Shown: positions 47,936 through 59,205 of the stretch, piece after piece
Numbering within the stretch: the stretch's first letter is position 1
How the letters are laid out: every line of letters starts with the position of its first letter
Made by a program: the position numbers and the translations under genes
NCBI GenBank assembly: GCA_963556495.2
Contig: OY747707.1
Coordinates: 7,375,001-7,439,000 of the forward strand
Direction: 5' to 3'
DNA from: Valencia hispanica
Lineage: Eukaryota; Chordata; Actinopteri; Cyprinodontiformes; Valenciidae
DNA length: 64,000 nt
The notes under the pieces: model-generated
Told to the model about the DNA's origin: nothing
Database searches by the model: none
The model's input: the letters and a program-made list of their open reading frames with translations, nothing else

Positions 47936-47970
47936 CAAACCACCTGGTCCTATGTGAAAACATGTGATTT

Positions 47971-48375
47971 AATTCAGTTTACTTTTATAGTGCTGATTCA
48001 CAACAGATGTCATCTCAAGGCACTTTACAAGAAAGTCATTTCATTTCAATCATACAAACATTCAAATGAGTTTAAACGTTTTGTGTTCCAGCAGATTGCA
48101 TCGAGTCTTGACTTGATATTGTGTCCCGTTCATGCAAACTCCAACCACAGCTATCCCTCAGAAATCCCTCATACTGAGCAAGCATGTGGCGACAGTGGAG
48201 AGGAAAAACTCCCCTTTAACAGGAAGAAACCTCCAACAGAACCAGAACCTGGCTCAGTAGGAGCGGCCATCTGCCACGACCGTCTGGGAGTTCGAGAAGA
48301 CCGAGCAGAGACAGAGAAAGAACAGAAGACTTGATGTAAGAGTCTTCCTATAATAAAGAAAGTAAAATGTTTCTT
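47971..48375 (+). repeat. Teleost dispersed repeat, copy 1
   Basis: It shares ordered blocks with 50306-50712: AATTCAGTTTA, GTCATCTCAAGGCACTT, AACTCCCCTTTAACAGGAAG, AAACCTCCAACAGAACCA and GCGGCCATCTGCCACGACCG. This block series recurs widely in fish genomes, probably as a LINE or SINE tail. The frame across it has no independent meaning. Confidence 0.7.
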
Positions 48376-48410
48376 TATTATAGAGTGTCTGGTCAGTCTG
48401 TCCTCCAACA

Positions 48411-48965
48411 GTCTAACCCCTAATTTCCACTGCATGCGCTCCGCTCCGCTCCAGCACGCACTCCGCAGCAAAAACGTTCCCATTGTAGTCAATGAGAGCA
48501 TTTCCACTGCAGCCGCCGAGCAGCGCAGGGCGGTGGCCGCCGTTTCGCCATCCGGACGCCGTTTCGCCATCCGGCAAAATTAGGATCGATTCTATTTTTG
48601 CGGGTCAAGTCCGCAGTCAATCTACACAAATAACTAGCACCAACCGGATAGAGAACAACCACATTTCCGGGTGTTTTTCAAAATAAATCAATAAAGACGG
48701 ACTAGACATTTTTTGTATGCATAGCTATATTAATATAAGCCCGCGGATATTTATACATATGTTGTCCAAAATATCTTGACAGAGAATAACTGTTCTTTTC
48801 TATTCGTTTTCCATGGAATGAAGAATTTTGTTCTGACTTCCGCATTTATTACTGGCTTCTGTTGCGAGATCTCGCAATTCCTGCGCATGCTTCTTTGACC
48901 ACCTCTGGGCTGCGGACCGGACCGGAGCGGATCTAGAGTGCATGCAGTGGAAATTGGGAACGGCT
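48411..48965. mobile_element. TTTCCACT-type MITE, at least 555 bp, complex ends
   Basis: Near the left, CCCCTAATTTCCACTGCATG is followed by GCTCCGCTCCGCTCC; near the right, reversed, CCCAATTTCCACTGCATGC is followed by GATCCGCTCC. Beyond 48965 the block CACGCACTCCGCAGC recurs in inverted form (to about 49000), so the true right end may be further out. The left part contains TGTAGTCAATGAGAGC, shared with the MITE at 46507 (TGTAGTCAATAGAGC), which suggests a common superfamily. A direct repeat CGCCGTTTCGCCATCCGG lies at 48538-48574. Confidence 0.6.
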
Positions 48966-49004
48966 GCGGAGTGCGTGGCGGAACCGGAGTGGAGCATAAC
49001 TACA

Positions 49005-49635
49005 GTAACTTCCCTCTAAACCTAATAACTGCTTGTACCACCCTTGGGGCAACAACTGCCATTCTATTTGCAGAGTTGTGTTAATCCAGCATCATTGGAG
49101 AGTTTGTGAGAATGATTGGACCGTTTAAGTTTATGCCACAGCACTTTTTCTTTGTTTTTCATTTTTAAAGCCATTTAGAGGTGAACTGTCTCCATAACCG
49201 ATGATGTTATGGTCAAGCCCTAATGTCTGGACATTCTCCTTCAGAAGTTTTTTGCGCTAGTGGAGAAGTCATGGTTCTGCCAGTTCCAGAAAGTCGTGCA
49301 AGTCCTGAAAATTTTTATCAAGTCTCTTACTGTTGAATCATAAATGCTGAGCTTAACTCTGGATAGTGAAAAAAAGTGTTTTACAGTTAACTCATGTCAA
49401 ATCGGATTTGATTGATTTAGAAGAAGTCATTTGACACTGCTAATTGCATAAACTTTTCTTATGTTAATGTCAAATCATTATTTGTTTGACTATCTGAAAC
49501 CTTTAAGTGCAGAATTCAGCAAAAACAAAATAAACTGTACCTGGTTTCTAACCAATAGGTGGCGTTATTACAGTACGTTGGTTTATTAATACCCTCCTGA
49601 TAATCACCAACCAAAGACATTAAAATACATACAGG
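49005..49635. other. Gene-free sequence
   Basis: No gene or recognised repeat. Ordinary AT-rich sequence. Confidence 0.5.
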
Positions 49636-50178
49636 CAGAGGTGGAGCTACAATTTTTTGTTGTCGGTCATTTCCACGTCAATTTTTAAAATGATAACAAT
49701 GACATATTCAGCAGTACTTAATTTTCATTCACTTTGATTAATATTCAATTTTCACAAACTGAGCAGAGAATCCACATCGTGTTATCACACATATGCTACA
49801 TGTATTAATTACCAACTTTTTACAGCGCTCCACATGGAGCTGAACTGCACTCCCGCTTGTGTGTAGTAGAGGCTGATTCCGCGCTCTGTTGTCACACTGA
49901 AGAGTGGAATTTCAAGCACCATATCAGCTGTCAGCTCCCAGGTCTGCACAGGCCTAAGATGGTGTTCAGATGTTCTCATGGGAATCTTTTTTATTTGTAT
50001 TTATTCAGTTACCTGAACGCTATGCATAAAGTTGAAAATGTCTGCACGTCTGCATTAAGTGGTCACGGGTGTGAATTGCATTCTATTAGAATGACAGATG
50101 GCCTCTAGATTTTTCTATCACAGTAAAAAAAAAAAAAAGGTTGTAAATACGGAAAATATCCAGTTAGCGCCACCCCTG
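49636..50178 (+). mobile_element. hAT element, CAGRGGTSGCGC family, 543 bp, perfect target duplication
   Basis: The left end is CAGAGGTGGAGCTAC and the right end, reversed, CAGGGGTGGCGCTAACTGG. CATACAGG occurs exactly on both sides (49628-49635 and 50179-50186). It is related to copies at 29286-30190 and 42767-43512. No transposase. A poly-A run of 14 lies at about 50125. Confidence 0.88.
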
Positions 50179-50305
50179 CATACAGGTAATCTTATCAGCC
50201 ATGAGCAAGTATTTTTAATCCATTGAAATGTGAAAATATTTATTGCACTGTAGATTGGGCCAAACTTGAGTGTTTGGTGTCATCATTGGAAGTTATAATG
50301 ATGAT

Positions 50306-50712
50306 AATTCAGTTTATTTATATAGCTTCAATTCACAACATATGTCATCTCAAGGCACTTAACAAGAAGTCATTTCAATACATTTATACAAACATTCCCA
50401 TCAGTTAAAAATTTCCTATTTAAGGAATCCCAGCAGACTGCGTCAGTCATTGGCGTGAGGTTGGGCCCCGTTGATGCAGACTTTCCATCCACAGCAATCC
50501 TTCAGCAATCCCTCATACTGAGCAAGCATGTAGTGACGGTGGAGAGGAAAAACTCCCCTTTAACAGGAAGAAACCTCCAACAGAACCAAGCGCAGTAGGA
50601 GCGGCCATCTGCCACGACCGTCTGGGGGTTTGAGAAGACAGAGCAGAGACACAGAAGGAACAGAAGATCCGATTTAAGAGAACTTTCTATGTTACAGAAA
50701 GTAAAAAGTTGA
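50306..50712 (+). repeat. Teleost dispersed repeat, copy 2
   Basis: This has the same ordered blocks as 47971-48375, with small indels. The two copies share orientation and lie about 2.3 kb apart. Confidence 0.7.
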
Positions 50713-51619
50713 TAACAGGACACAGTGGATGTTCAGCCACTGGGAGCATGATAAGAATAAAGAAGAATATTTATAAACTTGTATCTAAGTAGGTCTTCTG
50801 TTCTCACTGATGTTTGTAGTAAACCCTGCAGTTTTCTATTTGCATGCGATGTGTCACTCCCATAACTCTATAATTTCAACAGCTTTTTCGTCCCAGAGCA
50901 GGAGGTCCTCTATATATTGCTTAACATAGAGTGTAATTTATCAGGTCAAATTGAGCTAAAGGAGGACTTTTACTAATTTATACGCCATTTCAATAATAAA
51001 AGCTCTAGAAAAACCACATCAAACCTTTCTCCTCAACATCTCCAGAGGAAATCTCTTATGTTTTAAGTTCTTATTGCAGCTAAATGAGGAAATCAAAAAA
51101 GACCAAATCACCTCCAGGCTCCTGTCAATCTAAATGTGTAGGTGACGATGGTTGAGTATTTAAAACCTCTCATATTGACTTCATGACAAACGATAGTGAG
51201 TTATACTTCTCTGTAACTATCTTCATTAATGGGTCAACAGATATGATCCTGTATTCAAAACAAGATGAAAAACAAAGTTTCTTGCAACTTTAGAGAAGAG
51301 GGCAGTGAAAATATTGATCGCATCTTAAGCTGATGCTTAAACCTGGTTGGCTACTTTCTCAATAATGCTGAATATTAAACACACGTCCTCCCCTGACTTC
51401 ATCCATAATTCTCATTCCGGGTGCTGGGGAATATTACTGAATGCACTGATAAGAATAATCCTATACATCTTTCAAGAGAAACAAGTTTTCTGCATCAAAT
51501 AATATATTGTCATCTGATCTCCCCGTAAAACACAGTTATAGATGGCTTATTATACAAGAATATAGTAACTTTAGTTTGTATTGCTAAAAGTGATTAGGCA
51601 GGCTTGTTTTGTGGAAAAA
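50713..51619. other. Gene-free sequence
   Basis: No gene or recognised repeat was found. Confidence 0.5.
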
Positions 51620-52190
51620 CTGACTGAAGCCTTGGATTCGGTAACAAGTCGATCCTTCACTTGGGAATGGGAACCTCAGAATCTCAGATCTGCACAAAGC
51701 CAGACTCTGTGATGGTACAGGGCTGTATCAGTGCCTTTGGCAAAACTCATTTCCACTTCTGTGATGGCAGCATTAATGCAAAAAAGTCCAGCAGAGATTT
51801 TAGAGCGACATGAGCTGCCTTCAAGACCACATCATTTTTTATTTTTTTTCAGGGGCATCCATGCATTTTTTTACCAAGACAGTGGAAAACCACATTCCGT
51901 ACACTTTCCAAAGGCAAGGGTAAGAGAGAAGAGGGTACAGCTGCATTACTGACCCCCCTCCAGTCCTGAATTGTCTCTTTGGACATTCTTGGAGAAATTA
52001 GAAACCAAACAAAGCCAAAAGACGTGACAACAACCACTTTAAGACAAGCTTGCACAAACAATAAGTAAAAATAAGACCTACAACTCTTTCTAGTTGGTAT
52101 CCCCAATTCCAGAAAGTTTTTAAGATGGCAAAAACGTTACGCCAAGCTGGCGTAAATGGTGGCATTACAGACTGGCATCAGTATCTGAGA
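51620..52190 (+). pseudogene. Tc1/mariner (IS630-type) transposase relic
   Basis: Fragments in order are DGTGLYQCLW (51711-51740), AEILERHELPSRPH (51792-51830), HAFFYQDSGKPHSVHF (51862-51910), and a worn SSWYPQFQKVF (52094-52125). They match the region around the second catalytic Asp (FQQDNAxPHSAH in relatives) and the C-terminus of a mariner-type fish transposase. The Asp is kept as YQDS. Many frame breaks; clearly dead. No terminal repeats could be located. Confidence 0.6.
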
Positions 52191-52259
52191 AGTCAGCAGA
52201 CAAAAAGGATGCCATTAAAATGTATTATACAGTTAGTTTTGCATTTTATTTTTTTTTAT

Positions 52260-53155
52260 CGAGGTTGCATTGAAGCATTGCATGCAAAACAGAAGTAATC
52301 ACTTTTGGATCTAAAGTGACAGGATCAAGAGTCAACACACAGCTTCAGTTAATACAGCTAAAAACTACAGATCAGGCCCGAAATCTAGGTGTAGTAATGG
52401 ACTCATACCTAAACCTCCAGGTCACAAAAAGGCAATAACAAGGTCAGCCTTCTATCACCTGAAGAACATTTTTAGGATTAAAGGAGTGATGTTGCAACAG
52501 GGCCTCGAAAAATTCATCCATGCATTTGGTCGGATTGATTACTGCAACAGCGTCCTCACAGGTCTGCTTAAAAAGTCCATCAGACAGCTGCAGTTTATCC
52601 AGAATGCTGCTGCTTGTGTCCTCACTAGAACCAGGAAAGTAGAGCACATCACCCCAGTTCTAAAGTCCTTACACTGGCTCCCTGTAGCTCAGAGAATAGA
52701 CTTCAAAATACTTCTACTAGTTTATAAATCATTGAATGGCTTAGCACCAAAGTATGTTGAAGATCTACTGTTACTATACCAACCCTCCAGACTACTCAGG
52801 TCCTCTAATTCCAGTCTACTCAACATCCCTAGAATTAGAACCAAACATGGAGAAGCAGCTTGTAGTTTTTTATACTCCTCTAATCTGGAACAACCTTCCA
52901 GACAACTGCAAAGCTGCTGAAACACTGAGTTTTTTAAAAATCACAACTAAAAACGTATCTGTTTAGAGCTGCCTTTGAGTAATGCTTTAATGTATCATAT
53001 GTTGTGTGTGCTTCTTGCTTTATTTCTGTTTTTACTTTATATGCCTTGTCTGTGTTTTACTGCTATTTTTATTTTACACCTTAATCATGTAAAGCACCTT
53101 AAATTACCTTTTAGTTGAAAGTGTGCTATACAAATAAAATTGCCTTGTCTTGCAT
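52260..53155 (+). mobile_element. L2-type LINE, 5'-truncated, about 0.9 kb
   Basis: It is truncated inside the reverse transcriptase gene, as usual for LINEs, and ends with a 3' UTR (ATGTAAAGCACCTTAAATTA, GTGCTATACAAATAAAATTG). Its relative in opposite orientation lies at 55330-55756 and 57320-57600. Confidence 0.85.
52320..52966 (+). pseudogene. L2-type reverse transcriptase, C-terminal part
   Basis: It begins with degraded text around NLGVVMDSYLNLQ (about 52385-52425). A long open stretch (52486-52920) follows, with RIDYCNSVLTGLLKKSIRQL, IQNAAACVLTRTRKVEHITP and VLKSLHWLPVAQRIDFKILL. A one-base shift near 52760 moves to a frame ending LEPNMEKQL and FYTPLIWNNLPDNCKAAETL. These are the signature post-catalytic blocks of L2 elements. 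The catalytic palm is not present. Confidence 0.88.
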
Positions 53156-53159
53156 GAAT

Positions 53160-53893
53160 TTAGTTGGTGGTATGTTGACAGCATGATGTCCGGCATGTGG
53201 GATGTGACCTGACTGCCTAGTATATTCATGTGACAAAGTCCAGACATAAATCCAGTGTAGAATATGGGCACCATACTGTTGGAATATTTTGATGTGAAAA
53301 GCTGGTCAGGGTAGAACGTTTGATGAATGGAGCTAAATCCAGGACAATCCTGGAATGTAATCTCTTAGAGGCTGCAAAAGACTTGTATAATATATACACA
53401 AGAAAAGGAATTACCTAGGTTTTTAGCAGTAGATTATGTTGGATTGTGAGCACAAGACTTGTCATGCACTAGCTTTTTCATTGGAGGACATTAACTGGAT
53501 CCTTGTGGACATTAAAAGGCCGTTTTTGTTCCAGATGGTTCGATTCTGTCAATGATATGAGGCTTCGAACGGTGAGTTGCCTATTATCTTGCCTTCTGAG
53601 TGGTTTGACAAAAGCGTTCACTGTGTTTACAGTTATGATTGTATCTTTGATTGCCATACACCATTGGAATATCAAGAATCAGAGCTTTCAAATGATGTAT
53701 GATATGTATGTGTACATAGAAAGTGTGAAGCCAAAAAAGGCAGATTTGACCCAGAAGTATATAATGTACCGCCAACGCTAGGGGGTTGAATAAAAAGACT
53801 GCTTACTGCCCCCCCAGTAGTAAGAGGTCTGGCTATGACATAACAAAATGTAAAGTTTAAGGCGTATGAATACTTTTTTAAGGCACTGTAGTG
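53160..53893 (+). mobile_element. Tc1-like relic interrupted by dispersed-repeat copy C
   Basis: 53321-53383 reads like the MDGAKYRxILEENLLESAKD block of a Tc1 transposase (GAATGGAGCTAAATCCAGG, then AGAGGCTGCAAAAGACTTG). 53855-53893 reads like a Tc1 right terminus (AAGGCGTATGAATAC, TTTTTTAAGGCACTG, then TA). Copy C of the unclassified repeat lies between them. Confidence 0.45.
53386..53835 (+). repeat. Unclassified dispersed repeat, copy C
   Basis: It shares with copy B TTATTGTAG-type lead sequence and GGACATTAACTGGATCC, TCGAACGGTGAGTTGC, CATTGGAATATCAAGAATCA, AAATGATGTATGATATGTA and ATAATGTACCGCCAACG, then GCCCCCCCAGTAGTAAG. It lacks the 5' GGTGGC module. It sits inside a Tc1 relic. Confidence 0.6.
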
Positions 53894-55329
53894 AGGTCAT
53901 AGTCTAAGAATTTATATCAAACAGCGAATTATTTGAGTGTCATTTTGCAAAGTGGATCCTTGAAGAAAATCGTGATTATACTATATGAGGCTAGCTAAAA
54001 TACATATCCCTTTTTTAATGAGAGCTATGGTGCTCAAGTCAGCTGAGAACGAAAACATCAGATCTTGAAAGACGTAAGAAAGAAATCCTCTGTGGGTTTT
54101 TGTAGCTTTAACATTTGTCGCTGTGTGAAAGGCCGGGTACACAAAGATAGCAGCAGCGTGTCAAGCTGAGTTCAAATAGTTCATATTCATCAAACAGAGA
54201 GCTGAGATGCTTCTCGCAGGAGGCTTTTCTGGCAGTCAGGAAGACAGAATGGGACTCTTGTTGCAGCGGGGGGCTTCAGTGCTGCTGCTGATGGTCCTCT
54301 ACCCATAGTAGGGGGAAGAAAAAAGTGAGAATTACAGCCTCTGCAAAGAAAATGGACTTTTGATGGAGGGACACGCAGTCGTTTTGGCATATTCCTGCAC
54401 TGAAGCCAGCAGGCAAAAAAAATCATACAACAATAAAGCCTCTGCTTCAACAATCTATCTGCATATAGGGGAATAGGCCAGCCGTGACACTTCTGCTGTC
54501 ATAAGTGATTTCAGTTCCATAACCAAAGTTAAAGCGTTTTTTTTTTTTTTTCAATAGTAAAGGGATTTATTTTTGTGTACACAAGACTGCTGCGGATAGA
54601 AGTTTTACCCTTCAGCCAAAATCCTTCTGGAGTTCAGCCTGAATTGCATAATTTTTTCTATCTGTTCGCAGGGCAACATCTGTCACAAGCAAGCACTGCA
54701 CTGTATTTAGGAAAATAAATTAAATCACTTATTTTCCACATGCGTGTGTCATATCAGCAACATTTTCTTGTAGGGATGATAGCAGAATTTAACTAAGCCT
54801 GACAGATTCCCCATTAAGAGTTGTGGATTTTTACAACCTCTTACTGTCAAAGCATAATTATCTCCCCCAGAAAAACAAACAGACTGCAGTTGTGCAAAAG
54901 CAAAAAAAAAAAAAAAAAAAAGGTCAGAAGGTACATCTGTTCGGGATTTTCACCCTCTGCAGTATTGGTCGCTGTCAGAGGATTCAAACAATGATATCAC
55001 TGTCGGAGAGACGGAGTTGGAGCAGAGGATGAAAGACGGAAAGGATTCCTGACAGAGACAGGAAGCTCTTTGCTGATAGAAAAAAGAAAGCTTGATCCAT
55101 CCATGTATGACTAAATTGAGCGAAACTGCTTTTAGATCAGACTTCATCATAATAAACTTCTGGATTCAATATTTGACTAATTCATGAGTGGGTATTTTTA
55201 AATAATAAAAGCACAGTGAGAGGTCAATCAAATGAAAACTAATGACTTTAATCTGACTGTTTGTGGTCATCTAGAGACATACGGTGTCTCCAGATTCAGG
55301 AGCCTAATCCTTCGAAGGCTGCATTTAAA
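53894..55329. other. Gene-free; contains poly-A and poly-T runs
   Basis: No gene was found. A pure A run of about 19 lies at 54902-54920 and a T run at 54538-54551. Neither is attached to a recognised retroposon. Confidence 0.5.
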
Positions 55330-55756
55330 GGTTGGTCGCAGTGGCAAGGCAAATTCATTTGTATAGCACACTTTTAGCAACAAAGCAATTCAAGGTGCTT
55401 TGGGTAATTAGGGAAAAAAATAAAAGCAGTAAAATAACAACAATAAAAACAGAAAACACAACTTGGAAGACATAAAGAACATAAAACATATTACTGTTAT
55501 GACAGTCCAGCTAATTCAAAGGCAGCTCTAAACAGATGGGTTTTTAGCCTTCATTTAAAGGAACCTGGTGTTTTGGCAGCTTTGCATTTATCTGGAGGTT
55601 TGTTCCAGATAAGGGGAGCATAGAAACTGAAAGCTGCTTCTCCATGTTTGGTTCTGATTCTTGGGATGCTGAGTAGACTGGAATTAGAGGAACTGAGTGT
55701 CTGGGGGGTTGGTATGATGACAAAAAGATCTTCAACATATGTTAATGCTAAGCCTC
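55330..55756 (-). pseudogene. L2-type LINE, 3' part (left of a nested LINE)
   Basis: The minus strand carries the 3' UTR (AAGTGTGCTATACAAATG at its end) and the RT C-terminus PLIPVYSASQESEPNMEKQL. At 55720-55756 it still matches the element at 52730 (AGATCTTCAACATA, GCTAAGCC reversed). Plus-strand LINE sequence then begins. Confidence 0.82.
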
Positions 55757-57190
55757 TTTGTGTTGAGTTTCAGAACTTCTTTCTGAGAAAACCTCAGAAC
55801 ATTATGTCCAGTATTATATCTGTGGGGTCTGCTAGCCAGGAGGAGTTGCCATGTGCGCCTCCATTTTCTGCTTTTGACCCCATCTCCCTCAATGCTTTTG
55901 AAAAAACGTATTTTGGCACTGAAGCCCTCAGGTTCTCCCGAGGACTTCCTTCCTCCAAAATTGTTAGTTGTTGCTTTACCTGTGGTGGGTCATTTAACCC
56001 GAAACCTCTGGTGTGTTTCCCTCCACTTTTAAACATGCAGTCATTCAGCCGCTGCAAAAAAAAAAAAAAAACTGGTCTGGATCATAACAACCTTGCTAAT
56101 TTTCTTCTGATCTCCAAACTTCCATTTCTGTCAAGAGCCCCAGAGAAATTGGTTCATGTTCAGCTTTTGGATAATCTTGAGGAAGTTTGTCTAGATAATT
56201 TTCAATCTGGTTTCAGGCCCAGGCCCATAGTACAGAATCGACCCACATTCGTGTACTTTATGATATCCTAGTGGCTACTGATGCAGGTTCTCACATCTTA
56301 CTTTTACTTCTTGACCTTTCCGCAGCTTTTGATGCGGTCGATCACAACGTTCTGATCTAAAGGCTCGAGTTGTGGGTTGGGTTTAAGGGTGCCCCTTTCG
56401 ACTGGTTCCGCTCCTACCTTAACCGGTAGAAGCTTCAGAGTTTTAATTGATGACTGTTCCTCTCCCTCTGTGTCACTTCCCTGGGGGGTTCCACAAGTCT
56501 CAATTTTGGGACCCCTACTTTTTTCAATCTATTTCCTCACCCTGGGTAAGGTCTTTGCAAAATATTGTGTAAACTACCACATCTACGCTGATGGCTGTCA
56601 AATTTGTCTGGCTCCAAATCCTCCAAATCCTACTCATCTGTTCATGGACTGTCTTTCAGATGTTAAAAACTGGTTTGGTACCAATTTCCTCCTTTTAAAT
56701 GATGAGAAAACAGATGCCATCCTCTTCACACCAAAAAACATCTTCCTTTAACTGTCGATCTCTCTTCCTTCCACTTTAATCTCAAATCCTGCGTTAGGAG
56801 TCTCAGGGTCAAACTTGACTCTGAGCTTGCTATGGTACCACAAATAAACACAACCGTTAAGTCCTGTTTTTGTTAACACAGCTAAAACACATACTCAAAA
56901 GACCTCATTTGGAATCAGTCATTAATGCTTTCATCACCTCTAGATTAGATTACCCAAATTCCATCCTTTGTCTACAAAGCCCTTCATAAACTAGCCCCTT
57001 CTGACCTTTTTGAGCTGCTCATGTCCTATGTGGCCTCATGCTCATTGAGGTCTGCTGACCACCTGCTTCTGTAATCCTAAAATGCACTATAAGTCTCGAG
57101 GGGAGCGGTCTTTTATTTTGCCACCCCAAAACTCTGTAAAGAGCTCCCGCTCGAGGCAGGCTCCATCTTTAATCTCCGGTTTAAATACTA
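55757..57190 (+). pseudogene. Reverse transcriptase of a Rex1/L2-type LINE, decayed
   Basis: Order of blocks: FDPISLNAFEKT (about 55876), TGLDHNNLANFLLISKLPFL (about 56071), EKLVHVQLLDNLEEVC then DNFQSGFRP (56146-56220). Palm motif A, SAAFDAVDHNVLI, comes after a frameshift (56322-56360) and ends in a stop. Motif B is WGVPQVSILGPLLFSIYFL (about 56482-56535), where relatives have GVPQGS. Motif C is YHIYADGCQ (56575-56600), where the second Asp of the usual YADD is Gly. The C-terminal part is fragmentary (DYPNSILC, 56947). The motif C change alone would abolish polymerase activity. Confidence 0.85.
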
Positions 57191-57319
57191 TTATTTTCAT
57201 CTAGCATTTCCCCATTCAATCCCTTGTTTTGAATTTTACTGTGTTTTTGTCATCTTTCTTTTTTGTATTATATTTTTTATATCATTGTTGATTTTATTGT
57301 GTGTACTATGGTACAGTAT
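55757..57319 (+). mobile_element. Rex1/L2-type LINE inserted inside an L2-type LINE
   Basis: About 1.56 kb of plus-strand reverse transcriptase sequence separates two pieces of one minus-strand L2 element (55330-55756 and 57320-57600). Both edges are identified by matching the flanks to the uninterrupted L2 copy at 52260-53155. About 165 bp of the host L2, equivalent to 52573-52741, are missing at the site. Confidence 0.75.
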
Positions 57320-57600
57320 GGTAAGCTGTCTGATTGACTTTTTAGGCAGACCTGTGAAGACGCTGTTGCAGTAATCAATCCGATTAAAGATAAACGCATG
57401 GATGAGCTCTTCGAGGTCCTTTTGCAACATCACTCCTTTAATCCTAAAAATGTTCTCCAGAAGATAGAACGCTGACCTTGTTATTTCCTTTGTGAGACCC
57501 TGGAAACCTGTGTGCTGACTCTTGATTGTTCACCTTTAGTAAAAAAAATAATTACTTCTATTTTGTTTCTATTCAGCTAATTAATTAAAAAATTAAAAAA
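57320..57600 (-). pseudogene. L2-type LINE, upstream part (right of the nested LINE)
   Basis: The minus strand reads MMLQKDLEELIHAFIFNRID, then YCNSVFTGLPKKSIRQL, the same region as 52486-52573 of the other copy. It continues to about 57600 with text matching 52320-52490 (AATCAAGAGTCAGCACAC reversed). Confidence 0.8.
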
Positions 57601-58279
57601 GATTTATGAGTACAAACAATTCAGCGGGATATTGAGCTTTATTTTCCCCAACTTCTGTTTAACATCTGTATAGTTGCTAGGCGACAGAACATACACAGAG
57701 GTTAGGGCGGAAATAAATGTGAAGGACAGACCGTCCAGTTTCACAGCCGCTCATCTCCAATCTACGCAGTCAACGAAGGATGCGGCCCCTGACTTTGGAC
57801 TTATCTTTAAACTGCAGGAAAATAAGCTCAGTAATGAAAAAATTTGGTTCACAATTGCAGTGACAGCCACTAGCGGGAAAACATCATAAAAATGCTTCGC
57901 CGACAGACTCTCTTTCATAAAGCTTCTGCATTTGCTTTATCATTAGGAGAATTTGGTTAATAAACCCAAATCCGCACCTTTCTGAGCTACATTCCTTCAT
58001 TGTGTGGCCATGTTTTCTATTAAAAATCTTTATGGTCATAAAAAACATTATGATAATATTATGATGATATTTTGAAGGGCCTTGGAAGAAATCAGTTGGA
58101 TGTGAGTGAAAAGTCACATCAGTTACATGGAGAAGTTACGTTATAATTTATAGATTGCTTGTCAACATGACAAAATCCGTATCTTCTCTCTTCTATCAGA
58201 TGTATAAAGATATTATTAATTAAACTAAACTTTTTCACACTAAATTAATACATTAAATAGAGGTGATATGTCATACAGA
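57601..58279. other. Gene-free sequence
   Basis: No gene was found. The 71-codon frame at 57674-57889 has no recognised domain. Confidence 0.5.
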
Positions 58280-58650
58280 CTGGCTGCACAGTGACACAGT
58301 TGGTACTGCAGTTGCCTTGCAGTAGGAAGGCCTGGGTTCAAATCCCAGCCTGGGATCTTTCTGCATGGAGTTTTCCATGTTCTCCCTGTGCTCCGGGTAC
58401 TCCGGCTTCCTCCCACAGACCAAAAACATGACTCTTAGGTCATCTTTCTAAAATAGCACACACACACACTTAGGTATGAGTGCGTGTGTGTGTGCATGGT
58501 TGTTTGTTCTGTATGTCTCTGTTGCCCTGCAATGGACTGGCGATCTGTCCAGGGTGTCCACCTCCTCTCGCCCCATGACTTCTGGAGATAGGCACCAGCC
58601 CCCGCAACCCTGCAGAGGATGGACGGCTACAGATAATGAATAGATGGAAA
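58280..58650 (+). repeat. Teleost tRNA-like SINE, near full length
   Basis: It has the best-preserved B box in the window (GGTTCAAATCC at 58335-58345) and an A-box-like TGGTACTGCAG. The body blocks are shared with 21807-22165 (TACTCCGGCTTCCTCCCACA, TTAGGTATGAGTG, GATAGGCACCAGCCCCCGCA). It ends TACAGATAATGAATAGATGG. A CA run of 7 units interrupts the body. Confidence 0.8.
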
Positions 58651-59205
58651 TCATGTAGACAATCATTTTATTTCTTTTATTCATTTAGGTAATGAGGCTG
58701 TGTAGCGCAGGCCTCATCAGTCTGATAGAGAACATAAACCATGAAGTGAACATTGTGTCGTAGTTGATCTGCAAAGGATTTAAAAATGTAGAATTTTCCT
58801 AATATGATACAAAAATGAAGCAACGTGATCAAAAGCTGTGCTGCTTTGTTATACTTTAGTCAGATAAAATTGAAGCTGACTTTGCCATCTGTTTGGCGCT
58901 TTGGTGCACAGGTGTGAGGAGAGTTCCGCCAGGTGGGAGGTGCATTCAATTGAGGCAAAGCGAGCTAGTAATAATAGTGTAATTTTCATTAGTCACTTTG
59001 TGGATTAAATCAAAGCAACAATCAGAGCAAATGTGCCTTTAATGAAGGTTTAATATTTAAAACTCTTTTTTTTACTGGTTTGACAGCTGGTGAAGGCCTT
59101 TAAATCAGCACAAAACCAGACCTAGCTGATTGTGTTGGAAGTGAGAATGAATGTAAATCTGAGTTGCTTTACACTGACAGACAGGATTAAGCTTCTCTCC
59201 CTACA
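58651..59205. other. Gene-free; unique TAAT-rich stretch
   Basis: 58860-59060 contains TAATAATAGTGTAATTTTC, TTCATTAGTC, GGATTAAATC and CTTTAATGAAGG in unique sequence. Possible enhancer, unproven. Confidence 0.3.

Noticed and set aside
48169..48570. 133-codon minus-strand ORF
   Set aside because: It spans a dispersed repeat and the start of a MITE. The frame reflects repeat sequence, since a similar frame occurs in the second copy near 50502-50723.
58330..58350. Functional tRNA gene
   Set aside because: The B box is good, but no cloverleaf can be drawn around it and the body is the shared SINE sequence. It is a tRNA-like SINE head.
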